Assembly (NCBI RefSeq): GCF_010686725.1
Contig: NZ_JAAGWZ010000002.1
Span: 434,001-498,000 of the forward strand
Direction of reading: 5' to 3'
Source: Galbitalea soli
GTDB lineage: Bacteria; Actinomycetota; Actinomycetes; Actinomycetales; Microbacteriaceae
DNA: 64,000 nucleotides
Shown piece after piece: positions 43,188 to 51,389 of the stretch. The stretch's first letter is position 1, and every line of letters starts with the position of its first letter. Below the pieces are notes generated by a model. The model made no database searches. It had not been told where the DNA came from and worked only from the letters and a program-made list of their open reading frames with translations. Both the position numbers and the translations under genes were made by a program.

Positions 43188-43793
43188 TTGTCCGTTCGGC
43201 TCGGCCTGCTGGCCATCTTGAATCAAGGACCTTGCTACGGGTATCAACTCCGGAGGGAGTTCGATCGACGGACCGGTTCGGCGTGGCCCATGAATATTGG
43301 GCAGGTCTACACAACATTGGACAGGCTTGTCCGCGATCGATACGCGTCCCGGATGGAGTCCGACGGTGATGGACAAGTAACTTACGCGATTACCGACCAA
43401 GGCCGATCTGAGGTCGATACCTGGTTGAGTTCACCGGTCGTCCGCGAAGGGGCATCGCGCGACGAACTCGTCATGAAACTGGCCATTGCCGTGACTCTCC
43501 CGGGCGTCGACATAGCGAGGGTAATACAAGCTCAGCGCACGGCTACCCTGCAACTCCTGCAGAGTCTGACGCGTGTGAAGAATTCAACGACTGATCCGAC
43601 GTCTGCGGACGAACTCGCATGGCTATTGACGATCGACGCAATGATTTTTGCGGCGGAGGGTGAAGTGCGATGGCTCGACCATTCGGAAGCTCGGCTAGTT
43701 AGAGCTGTGGCTGAGGGCGGGGTCGAACCACTCCCTCTGTCTGGATCGAAAGTTCGCCGCGGGCGCCCGGTAAAGGCAGCTGCAAATGAGTAA
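43188..43793 (+). CDS. PadR-family transcriptional regulator
   Basis: 201 residues from TTG 43188 (GGGGGA just upstream). The winged helix begins SVRLGLLAILNQGPCYGYQL, followed by AWPMNIGQVYTTLDRLVRD and VTYAITDQGRSEVDTWL, the standard PadR pattern, then a helical C-terminal dimerisation part (ELVMKLAIAVTLPGVDIARV). A GTG at 43125 would add 21 residues but would place the probable promoter and operator inside the gene, so the shorter form is preferred. It overlaps the ABC ATPase gene by 8 nt and is most likely the repressor of that exporter operon, responding to its drug or peptide substrate. Confidence 0.85.
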   Translation: MSVRLGLLAILNQGPCYGYQLRREFDRRTGSAWPMNIGQVYTTLDRLVRDRYASRMESDGDGQVTYAITDQGRSEVDTWLSSPVVREGASRDELVMKLAIAVTLPGVDIARVIQAQRTATLQLLQSLTRVKNSTTDPTSADELAWLLTIDAMIFAAEGEVRWLDHSEARLVRAVAEGGVEPLPLSGSKVRRGRPVKAAANE

Positions 43794-44520
43794 GGATGTG
43801 CTCGTCCTGGAGCAAGTCAGCATGAAATTTGGCGACGGTGCAACCTCCGTTCCCGCGCTGGTGGACATAGACCTCAACGTCTCTGAGGGCGAGATGGTCG
43901 CGATCATGGGCGCCTCGGGATCAGGTAAGTCGACGCTTCTCACTGTTGCCGGCGGGTTGCTCCCCCCATCGTCGGGCTCAGTCTGGGTGGACGGTAAGAA
44001 CCTGCGCGAGTGTGCGCCGCGGCAGCTTTCAGCGATTCGCCGCAGAACCTTGGGGTTTATATTCCAAGATTTCAACCTCGTTCCATCTCTCAACACTCTC
44101 GAAAACGTCGCGCTTCCCCTGGAACTTGACGGCGTTCGTCTCAGGAAGGCGACACGCATTGCGATGGAAGCTCTGGCGCTTGTGGAGCTTTCTGAATACG
44201 CCGGGCGGTACCCGTCTGAGCTGTCAGGCGGCCAACAGCAGCGCGTCGCCATCGCGCGAGCCGTAGTCGGAGGGCGCTCGCTAATCCTCGCGGATGAGCC
44301 AACTGGCGCGTTAGACAGCAGTACGAGCGAAATTGTGTTGGGAATGTTGAGGGATCGCGTTGATTCCGGTGCATCATGCATCATCGTCACCCACGACGCA
44401 CGCCACGCCGCATGGGCGGATCGCATAGTTTTCATCCGCGACGGACGCATCGTGGACCAAGCCCGATCGGAAAGCCCATCCGTGCTGCTCACGCGTTCTC
44501 GCCCGGAGTCGACACCGTGA
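43786..44520 (+). CDS. ABC transporter ATP-binding protein (MacB/LolD type)
   Basis: 244 residues. Walker A GASGSGKSTLL, Q-loop FIFQDFNLVPSLNTLENV (typical MacB/LolD wording), signature LSGGQQQRVAIARA, Walker B LILADEPTGALD and H-loop VTHD are all intact. Powers the membrane protein encoded next to export or release substrate. ATG 43786 overlaps the PadR stop, and its end overlaps the permease start (GTGA), so the three genes form one translationally coupled operon. Confidence 0.93.
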   Translation: MSKDVLVLEQVSMKFGDGATSVPALVDIDLNVSEGEMVAIMGASGSGKSTLLTVAGGLLPPSSGSVWVDGKNLRECAPRQLSAIRRRTLGFIFQDFNLVPSLNTLENVALPLELDGVRLRKATRIAMEALALVELSEYAGRYPSELSGGQQQRVAIARAVVGGRSLILADEPTGALDSSTSEIVLGMLRDRVDSGASCIIVTHDARHAAWADRIVFIRDGRIVDQARSESPSVLLTRSRPESTP

Positions 44521-47315
44521 GGAGTCTCGGCGTAAATCTTGGTCGCTTCCGGGTCGCCTTGAGGGTGGCTAGGCGCTCCACTGTTCAAGCCTCAGGTCGA
44601 AGCGGGTTGATAGTCGCTCTCGTTGCTCTGCCTGTCTTCGGCCTCTCTGCTCTAGGGACCGTGCTCACAAGTACAATTCCTTCAGTGGATGAAACGGTCA
44701 CGGCGGAACTCGGCCGGACTCAAGCCAGTTTTGTCATGGAGTTCCCTCCGGATGCCACTCTGGTGCAGAGCCCAAACAACCCGCGCAACGTTCGCTTCGA
44801 GACCGACAGTCACGGCAACCCAACCCATCACGCTGTCGACGATCCGCGCCGGAGTCCATCGGACTTCCTCGGAAATGATCGAGTGATCCCGCTCCAGCTG
44901 CTCTCGGCAACGGTCGGGACGGCAACCGGCAAGGGAATCTTCGCAGTACTCGAAGGTGACTCGTGGGGCCCAGCATTTGCAGGAAAGTTCGCCCTGGTGA
45001 GTGGCCACTCGCCCCGATCGAAGTCGCAAATACTCGTCACGCCGGCCGCCTTGGAACGGCTTGGCAAGCACCTCGGCGAATCAGTGTTCATCGAGGGAAG
45101 CCAGACAAGTGCATTTCAGATTGTCGGGACTCTGCGGGATCGAACCAAGCCATCCAATAATCAAGAGATATTCACTCCCGCAGGTGCAGTGAGCGGAAGT
45201 ACGGACCTGGCTTCGACTACGTTTTATCTGCCCGACACGCCAGTGTCGTGGCGAATGGTCCAGGACATGAACAAGTCCGGCGCGGTCGTGTTGTCTCGCG
45301 AGGTCCTGCTCAACCTGTCCATTTTGGGGCCAACAGAGGTTCCCGCCGACGCGCCGACGCTGCCTGTGGCACAACTCGGCACCATCGTTCCCTTAGCGGG
45401 ATTCTCCCTATTTGAGGTGATGCTGCTTGCCGGCGCTGCTTTTATGGTGGGGGCGCGACGACAGCAGCGGAACCTCGCGATCCTTGCGAGCGTCGGCGGG
45501 GACAGGGCGACTCTGTTCGCAGTGATTTCATTCTCGGGCGTTGTGCTCGGCGCAATAGGCGGTGTGATCGGCGCCTCCGCCGGAGTTGGTGGGGCATGGG
45601 CGTATATGCAGCTCACGAGCGACGGGAACATTACACAATACCCAGGGTTCCACCCCAACCCACTGGTGTTGCTGTCCACGGTCGTGTTCGCAATTGCATC
45701 CGGGTGGGTCGCGTCAGCGCTACCAGCCCGAGCTGCTTCTCGAACCGATGTCTTCTCCGCACTGCGCGGCGCTCTCAGGCCTCAAGCGATCAAGCGGCGC
45801 AGACCAATTATCGGACTTCTCCTCGCCGCATTCGGTGCCGTGATCTCGCTGGCTGGTGGGGTAGTGGCAGCAGTCCGATTGGCCGGTGGACTCGTCGATC
45901 CACCGACGCTTTCTGCTGGCCTTGTGCTACTCGTTCTTGGCCCTGTCGTGATGCAAATCGGGGCCATCATGGCTACCCCTGCGTTGCTCTCAGCCATCTC
46001 GTGGGGTGCATCGGGCATCGGGCTTGGCGCCAAGCTCGGCGCTCGCGACGTCTCCAGAAATGCTGCGCGCACAGTTCCAGCCGTTGCAGCGATCATGGCA
46101 ACAATCTTCTTCGGTTCCTTCGTCATGACCTTTGCCGCATCGACTGAGGCCCAAGCTCGCTCACGATGGGACTACTGGACATCTCCAGGGCTGGCGCAAG
46201 CGGATCTTCGTGACTGGGTAACTCCCGATTCGGCGTCGGCGTCGGCGACCGCGAATGCGCTCGCTGTGGCCGACGCGATGAAGGCCACTTTCGATGCGAA
46301 GCGCGCAACGATTCTCGAAGCATCCGCGACCTTCACGGGCGCGCCCGGCAGTGCCCGGGACCTATTCGCGATGCCCCGTATGAATGTGATCGCGGCGTGT
46401 CCCCACGGGATTTATTCAAATCCCAGCCTGGACACTCAAGGCTGCGGTGGGCGGCCTTACGTCATGGATCAGAATATCTGGGTCGGATCCGTGAACGATA
46501 TCGAGGTCGTTATCGGCCGATCTCTCTCGACGCGCGCAGTTTCTACGCTCAGCCACGGCGGAGCGATTTCTCTTTACCCGCAGTATCTGCGTTCAGGGCA
46601 AGTCACTATCGACTGGAGGACGGGAGATCAACTCGCATCGGATGCTCAAGAGGGAGCGGAAGGGGGAATGGGACGCCCGAGCCGGCCGGTTCACTCTGCC
46701 ACGCTGCCCGCGGTCGTCGAGCCGATCCCACACGACTTGCATTTTGCAGTGTTCATGCTGGACACCACGGCGAGATCCATTGGCCTGAAAGTGGCGCCCG
46801 GTATGGTCTTGGTCAAGTCCAGCGGCAAGCCAACAGACTCTGAATTCGACGGGCTCAATAAAATCAACCAATCGCTCACGGGCGACCAACAATTGATCCA
46901 ATCTCACGTAGAGGTGGGACCGCCATCTGAAGCGGGCCTCCAGGCATGGGCCTTGGTAGCTCTGTGTGCGTTGCTTGTACTCGGCGCTGCCTCGGTGGCA
47001 ATCGGGCTCGCGCGTTCGGACGGCCGTCACGATGTGTTCACAATTGTCGCGTCAGGGGGAACGCCGCGACTCCGAAGGTCATTCAACTTTTGGCAGGCAT
47101 ACTGCATTGCTGGAACGGGCGCCGTTATAGGCACCACCTTGGGCACCCTGCCGGTACTCGCGATCGCTGTAACAAGCGGTGGCCAGTCGGGGTTGCCATT
47201 CACGCCACCGTTGGTGCAGCTTGGGATCACTGCGTTTGGGATCCCACTTGTTGTGGCCTTAGCGAGTGCCATCCTTACCGGCAGCAGGACTCCGGCCCGT
47301 CCAATCGAACGCTGA
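44517..47315 (+). CDS. FtsX-like ABC transporter permease
   Basis: 932 residues. N-terminal helix (about 28-50), a large extracytoplasmic domain, a first FtsX-like block of helices (PLAGFSLFEVMLLAGAAFMV, RRQQRNLAILASVGGDRATL and following), a middle pair, a second large outer domain with several Cys, and a final FtsX-like block (VALCALLVLGAASVAIGL to the end). This doubled architecture belongs to actinobacterial FtsX/MacB-type permeases that handle peptides or lipoproteins rather than small solutes. GTG 44517 shares bases with the ATPase stop. Its 3' end faces the convergent lipoprotein gene 6 nt away. Confidence 0.88.
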   Translation: MRSLGVNLGRFRVALRVARRSTVQASGRSGLIVALVALPVFGLSALGTVLTSTIPSVDETVTAELGRTQASFVMEFPPDATLVQSPNNPRNVRFETDSHGNPTHHAVDDPRRSPSDFLGNDRVIPLQLLSATVGTATGKGIFAVLEGDSWGPAFAGKFALVSGHSPRSKSQILVTPAALERLGKHLGESVFIEGSQTSAFQIVGTLRDRTKPSNNQEIFTPAGAVSGSTDLASTTFYLPDTPVSWRMVQDMNKSGAVVLSREVLLNLSILGPTEVPADAPTLPVAQLGTIVPLAGFSLFEVMLLAGAAFMVGARRQQRNLAILASVGGDRATLFAVISFSGVVLGAIGGVIGASAGVGGAWAYMQLTSDGNITQYPGFHPNPLVLLSTVVFAIASGWVASALPARAASRTDVFSALRGALRPQAIKRRRPIIGLLLAAFGAVISLAGGVVAAVRLAGGLVDPPTLSAGLVLLVLGPVVMQIGAIMATPALLSAISWGASGIGLGAKLGARDVSRNAARTVPAVAAIMATIFFGSFVMTFAASTEAQARSRWDYWTSPGLAQADLRDWVTPDSASASATANALAVADAMKATFDAKRATILEASATFTGAPGSARDLFAMPRMNVIAACPHGIYSNPSLDTQGCGGRPYVMDQNIWVGSVNDIEVVIGRSLSTRAVSTLSHGGAISLYPQYLRSGQVTIDWRTGDQLASDAQEGAEGGMGRPSRPVHSATLPAVVEPIPHDLHFAVFMLDTTARSIGLKVAPGMVLVKSSGKPTDSEFDGLNKINQSLTGDQQLIQSHVEVGPPSEAGLQAWALVALCALLVLGAASVAIGLARSDGRHDVFTIVASGGTPRLRRSFNFWQAYCIAGTGAVIGTTLGTLPVLAIAVTSGGQSGLPFTPPLVQLGITAFGIPLVVALASAILTGSRTPARPIER

Positions 47316-47321
47316 GCTGGG

Positions 47322-48191
47322 TCAGCCTGCTGCGATGACCCTCTTCGCCTCTCTGACGGCATCGGCGACCGCCCTCCGCTCGAACTCGAGCTGCTCCCGG
47401 TGGTGCGCAATGAAGGCTGCTTGATAACGAGCTTCAATGTCGGCCAGCGTCTGGATGATCTTCGTGGACGCCTTGCAGTTGACATCGATCATGGCCGTTC
47501 GAGGTGCGGCAGCCGGATTCGTCGGAAGGACCGGACTCCAGTCGGTTGCGTTCGTTCTGGGGCTCACCTTGTGCATTCGAAGACAAGCCCACCACTGTTG
47601 CCGCGCGATGCGCCACGCTTTCGTACGGGATGCCGCGAGGTATGCAGCGGCGGCTCCGTCGGTACCAGTTTTGATCGGGCTGCCTTGCAGGCCTGCCCTG
47701 CTGTCGGTGTAAGTGAGTTCAGGGAGCAATGGCGTTGACCTAAGGCAGGAATCCTCCGCACTGGACCAGGCCGCCGACTGCGCTCGAAGGAGAGCGTCCC
47801 CTTTCACCGCAAACGCGAAGGATGGCAACTCATACGCGTACCGACGCGCGTTTACGGCCACCCAAATCCCGTACCTACGATCTTCTGCAACTGGGATCGC
47901 GGACCTGTCGAGTGTTCGCAGCGGGTTCGTAAACCCGGACTTCCTAAGGCAATCGTCGAGCAACACGTCATTTGCATGGTCGATGACTTGGAGCTCTGCC
48001 CAGGTCATTTGGTATACATCTAACGGAAGAGTTATCGTGCCGATTTGGCCGTCGACCACAGCGTGGACACCTCCGAACCTAGCGGCGTCGAGACCCGTGG
48101 TCGTCGGGTGCGGAGGTGCGGGCGGCATGGACGAGCAACCCGCGAGCGTCACGGCCACTACCAGGAATATTGCGCCTAGGCAGACCCTCAT
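47322..48191 (-). CDS. Lipoprotein of unknown function (exporter module A)
   Basis: 289 residues with a lipoprotein signal: hydrophobic h-region and lipobox VTLAGC (Cys19). The mature part has Cys-centred segments such as VLLDDCLRKSGF, SAEDSCLRSTP and QQWWACLRMHKVSP, then a helical C-terminal part ending in a basic amphipathic helix. Similar CLxxxGF spacing is seen in the lipoprotein at 53289-53966, suggesting a family linked to the FtsX-type exporters. It may be a substrate-binding or immunity-like surface protein. Function not established. Confidence 0.72.
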   Translation of the reverse strand: MRVCLGAIFLVVAVTLAGCSSMPPAPPHPTTTGLDAARFGGVHAVVDGQIGTITLPLDVYQMTWAELQVIDHANDVLLDDCLRKSGFTNPLRTLDRSAIPVAEDRRYGIWVAVNARRYAYELPSFAFAVKGDALLRAQSAAWSSAEDSCLRSTPLLPELTYTDSRAGLQGSPIKTGTDGAAAAYLAASRTKAWRIARQQWWACLRMHKVSPRTNATDWSPVLPTNPAAAPRTAMIDVNCKASTKIIQTLADIEARYQAAFIAHHREQLEFERRAVADAVREAKRVIAAG

Positions 48192-48244
48192 GGAATGTAC
48201 CTCACTTCGGCAGCGTCAGGGACTTTTCTGCTGGGCAGAACAGA

Positions 48245-48269
48245 GTGCGCCGGGTTCCCCTCGGCGCAC
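48245..48269 (-). terminator. Hairpin downstream of the I36-like gene
   Basis: GTGCGCCG / CGGCGCAC (8 bp, 9-nt loop) lies between the stop of the I36-like gene and the start of the lipoprotein gene on the same strand. It has no clear T-tract, so it may only reduce read-through. Confidence 0.45.
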
Positions 48270-48287
48270 GCCATTCCGCCTGATCAG

Positions 48288-48662
48288 CTAGTGACTGAAG
48301 CTGCTGATTCGGTCGTTCGATGTCTCGAAGGTGCCGAGATTCGTGTTGTATGCGGCAAGCGAGTTGGCGGCACCGCCGGATGCGAACGTGATCGTGCGAC
48401 CCACGTGGTTAATGTCCTCCCAGAAGATCACGGAGGTGGACTGCCTGTTGTAAAGCGACGACGCCGTGTCGTTGTTCGTGACGCTGTTCGGCGAGCCAGA
48501 GTTCTTGTAGAGAGTGTTGGTGTAATTCTGATCGAGCCAGAGGCAGGCGTAGCCCGACGGGCAGTCTGATTGCGCGGCAGACGCCGGCCCAGCGGTTACG
48601 GCCACTCCTGCAAGTGCGACTACCGCAGCTGCCACTCCAGCGACAATTGGGTTTCTGATCAT
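48288..48662 (-). CDS. Secreted peptidase-inhibitor I36 / beta-gamma-crystallin-like protein
   Basis: 124 residues. Sec signal peptide with hydrophobic core and cleavage after ASA (about residue 30). The mature part starts QSDCPSGYACLWLDQNYT and has one crystallin-like domain (VIFWEDINHVGRTITF, DRISSF). This resembles actinobacterial peptidase inhibitor I36 (SMI) proteins, which are small disulphide-bonded secreted inhibitors. ATG 48662 is preferred, preceded by GAAGGAAGGA. It is encoded upstream of the lipoprotein on the same strand, next to exporter module A. Confidence 0.82.
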   Translation of the reverse strand: MIRNPIVAGVAAAVVALAGVAVTAGPASAAQSDCPSGYACLWLDQNYTNTLYKNSGSPNSVTNNDTASSLYNRQSTSVIFWEDINHVGRTITFASGGAANSLAAYNTNLGTFETSNDRISSFSH

Positions 48663-48829
48663 GGTCGGCGGATCCTTCCTTCGGGATATGCGGGATATCT
48701 TCCCGATCCAGATCATGGCCGTCGTAGACTAGTTACGCAGTAGGCATTAAGTGCGACTTTTTTGAATACGTGAGTGTGAGTAGGTTATTCTTTTTATATA
48801 CTCCGTATACCCGAGCGGATAAGTTTCCG

Positions 48830-49114
48830 ATGACCAGTTACACCGTTACGAAGGTACGCAAGCAGTTGTCCTCTGACCGGAGCCATCGGCATATAGAGGG
48901 CGTGATCACAGCGACGGGCCTTTACTACTCGCGCAGCCAAGTCGTGAACAGCATCAACGCCGGAGACACTTGGTCAACAAGTGCAGGCGGGTATACGGCA
49001 ACTATCCGGACGGCGATATCCTGCCCTCGCGCAAATTGCTTCGCTGCGCCCTACATAAGGACTGCTCCGGATAGCACCAAACTCGACAATCTTGAGAATC
49101 TGCCCGAGGGATAG
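48830..49114 (+). CDS. DUF3892-domain protein
   Basis: 94 residues beginning MTSYTVTKVRKQLSSDRSHR. Features of the small DUF3892 family: VTKVRK start, HIEGVITATGLYYSRSQVVN, then AAPYIRTAPDSTKLDNLENL. The domain binds an unknown ligand and usually occurs alone or in phage and island contexts. The ATG lacks a good ribosome site. A GTG at 48770 in the same frame would add 20 hydrophobic residues. The surrounding DNA is AT-rich compared with the core region, consistent with transfer. Confidence 0.6.
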   Translation: MTSYTVTKVRKQLSSDRSHRHIEGVITATGLYYSRSQVVNSINAGDTWSTSAGGYTATIRTAISCPRANCFAAPYIRTAPDSTKLDNLENLPEG

Positions 49115-49362
49115 GCGCGTTGGTCGACGCGAGCCTTAGCACTTATATTCGAACATGACTTCGGCTCTGACCGTTTGACATTGTCGTGTGACGGCGCCCG
49201 ATCTATGACTCACGACGGAACGCGGCTCGGTGTGCGAACTACGGGCGCGAGTTCCCCCAACCGGTCAAGGGGCAAATCGTTCTGCAGCACGGCGCGAATG
49301 CGTCTGATCTTCGAGTCCACGGTACTGCGAGGAAGAATCTCGTAGTCGTCACCGCAGTCAGA

Positions 49363-49917
49363 TTATTCTTCGCCTGGCTGAAGATTGCCTTCCTGGACCT
49401 CAGGTGTGGGCGATGCTGCGTCGGGACCGCTAGGGCATAGCGGACTGCGACACCCGATTCCTCTGTTCGGATCCTCGGATTGAGACTGCTGCAGTCCGAG
49501 GTCAAGCGCCATTCGGCTGCCACGATTGAGGCATAACCGATTAGTGAACAACACCAACGCGAACAGACAAAGAAAAGCCTGACCGCCCAACACGGCGGCG
49601 CTGAGGCCGGGGACTAGGTATCCGGGTGTGATCGCGGCACCCAAGCACACGGGTGTGATGGCGAACGCGTACGCCATAAATCGTGACTCAGATAGGTTCC
49701 TCCGTGCGAGGAAGACAATGACTTCGCGGGGCACCGAGATCGTCGGCGGCCTTCTCGCGGCGATCAAGCTATTTGCTTTGTTTTTCGTCGTGTTGTCGTA
49801 CGGGCCGGGATAGACCTCAGGCCCGGCAATCCGAGCGCGACGACCGAACTCGCCCGCGACGAATATGGTCGCGAGCACTCCCGCCAGACCCACCATCAAG
49901 ATGGCAAATTCGCGCAC
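49363..49917 (-). CDS. Hypothetical membrane protein
   Basis: 184 residues with one N-terminal helix (FAILMVGLAGVLATIFVAG), a cytoplasmic or external segment of about 55 residues, then two further helices (YAFAITPVCLGAAITPGYLV, GGQAFLCLFALVLFTNRLC), and a polar Ser/Pro/Gln-rich tail. GTG start with GAGG upstream. No family recognised. Low-GC island context, and the next 570 nt upstream of it hold no gene. Confidence 0.5.
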   Translation of the reverse strand: MREFAILMVGLAGVLATIFVAGEFGRRARIAGPEVYPGPYDNTTKNKANSLIAARRPPTISVPREVIVFLARRNLSESRFMAYAFAITPVCLGAAITPGYLVPGLSAAVLGGQAFLCLFALVLFTNRLCLNRGSRMALDLGLQQSQSEDPNRGIGCRSPLCPSGPDAASPTPEVQEGNLQPGEE

Positions 49918-50486
49918 AACCTCAGGATAGGCGGATCACGGGCGAGGGAGCCGTCGCAATCCGCGTCTCCCCCCGCGATGCGGGTTTTTGACTTTGCTGA
50001 TGCCTTGTCGGATGCGTGACCAGCTCCCTGATCAGTTCCAGGCTCGCTGCGCATTGCAGCTAGACGTCAACGTGCAGCGGTTGAGCACGCTTCGGAAGGT
50101 GTGCGTCTGCTTGCCGTGGCTTGATGACCCATACTCCAACGCCGCCGCCGTTTGATGTGGCGCCCGGGCTGTCCAGTTGGGTTGGCCCAATCGCGAGACC
50201 TTGGGAGATAACTCGAACTTCATCGACAGTGCTGCTTCTCGCCGTTGAAAATTCCGATCGAGCGTGGTTTCTTGAGAGCAGTCGGCCCACTTCCAGCGTA
50301 AAGTTCGAACACTGTCGCCTCAGGTCCACTGCACCGGATGCCCCGCTCGAGTTCGCTCGGCGGGGCATTCGTCATCTCGGGCGAAACCACCGTGCGCCCT
50401 ATTCTCGAGAATCGTGGTGCAGTGGAACCCGACGGGGACTCATTGGTCGTCAACAAGCATCCGCGCGCTCCCGCTGGTAGTGAAAG
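49918..50486. other. Gene-free stretch in the island
   Basis: 569 nt with only short, non-protein-like frames. It contains the strong UUCG-capped hairpin annotated separately near its right end, and no recognisable RNA gene otherwise. Confidence 0.45.
50338..50368. terminator. UUCG-capped 13-bp hairpin
   Basis: ATGCCCCGC (50338-50346) pairs with GCGGGGCAT (50360-50368); after a bulged T, CGAG-TTCG-CTCG (50348-50359) caps it. It is very stable and terminator-like, but only TTC follows. It could end an unannotated small RNA on the plus strand or serve the minus-strand direction. Confidence 0.5.
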
Positions 50487-50864
50487 ATGAGTGATGTGAG
50501 CGACCAGACCCCAGCGACGCCAATTCCGTCACAGGCGACGACCGACGCGGCGGTGGCCCCGGTCGCGCCGGGTGCGCACCGGGAGCTGCATCCGCGCGTT
50601 CGCTACGCGCCGGCCGTAGTGGCGATCCCGCAGGCGGCAGCGTTCGTGGCCGGCGTTCTCTTGATCGATGATCCGTCGTATCTCGCTGGCGTCTTCCCGT
50701 TCCTGGCTATGGCGCTCGCACTCGCGGTTGCACTTCTCGCGCTGATCTCTGTCGCATCCATCGGGCGCAATGGACTGCGCGAAGTCGTCATCGCGTGCTC
50801 CGTCCTGCTCGTCGAGGCGACCTTTCTCTGCGTGGCGGCGATTGCGGCGGGGGCGACCTCGTGA
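50487..50864 (+). CDS. Small membrane protein of unknown function
   Basis: 125 residues. About 40 residues are polar and Thr/Pro-rich, and three hydrophobic helices follow (YAPAVVAIPQAAAFVAGVLL, VFPFLAMALALAVALLALI, EVVIACSVLLVEATFLCVAA). The ATG has GAAAG immediately upstream. No family is recognised. Codon usage is more GC-rich than that of its neighbours. It precedes a broken gene and a soluble orphan gene on the same strand. Confidence 0.55.
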   Translation: MSDVSDQTPATPIPSQATTDAAVAPVAPGAHRELHPRVRYAPAVVAIPQAAAFVAGVLLIDDPSYLAGVFPFLAMALALAVALLALISVASIGRNGLREVVIACSVLLVEATFLCVAAIAAGATS

Positions 50865-50939
50865 CGCGGTCTTCGACCACGTCGGTTGGCCCTCTGCGGC
50901 CAAATCGAAAATCGCGGGAGTTCCTCGAAGGGCGGTGCA

Positions 50940-51127
50940 TTGGCTGAGGAGCTGGACGAGGGCGGCGAAGCTCCGGTTGTTGATCCCGCTCTGTGGGTGG
51001 TGATCGAGCGTGATGGTGATCCGACGGGACGGAGGAAGAATCGAGCGGATTGGTCGATCAGGCCTCGCACGAGATCGACTGGCAGACGCTGGCTCATTCG
51101 ATCTATCTGGCCCTGTTCAATTGGTAG
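50940..51127 (+). pseudogene. Frameshifted gene remnant
   Basis: From TTG 50940 one frame reads LAEELDEGGEAPVVDPALW then VVIERDGD. Near 51018 coding character jumps to another frame reading SDGTEEESSGLVDQASHEID then WQTLAHSIYLALFNW and a TAG at 51125-51127. Both halves are acidic and protein-like while their continuations are not, so a single frameshift in a small gene is the simplest reading. The family is unknown. A chance effect in GC-rich DNA is possible. Confidence 0.35.
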
Positions 51128-51389
51128 CCGGGCGGCGAGCCTGGGCGGGGCAGCGCATGGGCCGACACGACCTGACGGCGCGACGGGCGTGCACCGCGGG
51201 TGGGGTCGCGATGTCGCCCGGATTACCGACCCCCGGTCATCCTCGCGGCCGACGCAGTGCCGCCGCAGCCCTGCCACGCTGGGGTGCAGGCCTCCGCGCA
51301 CGCACCGCAGAGCACGGCGCTCCCCGCACGTGGCGTCGCACGGAGGCTTCACCTGGCCATTGGCCCGGTCGACCACATTTGGGTTGGGA

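Noticed and set aside
50323-50331. GGTCCACTG, identical to the 3' end region of tRNA-Ala (42161-42169), considered as an attachment-site repeat
   Set aside because: Only 9 nt match and the flanks differ; expected by chance in a window of this size.
50886-51389. Upstream part of the long frame ending at 52253
   Set aside because: Protein-like character begins only at ATG 51390; the earlier part is covered partly by the frameshifted remnant.
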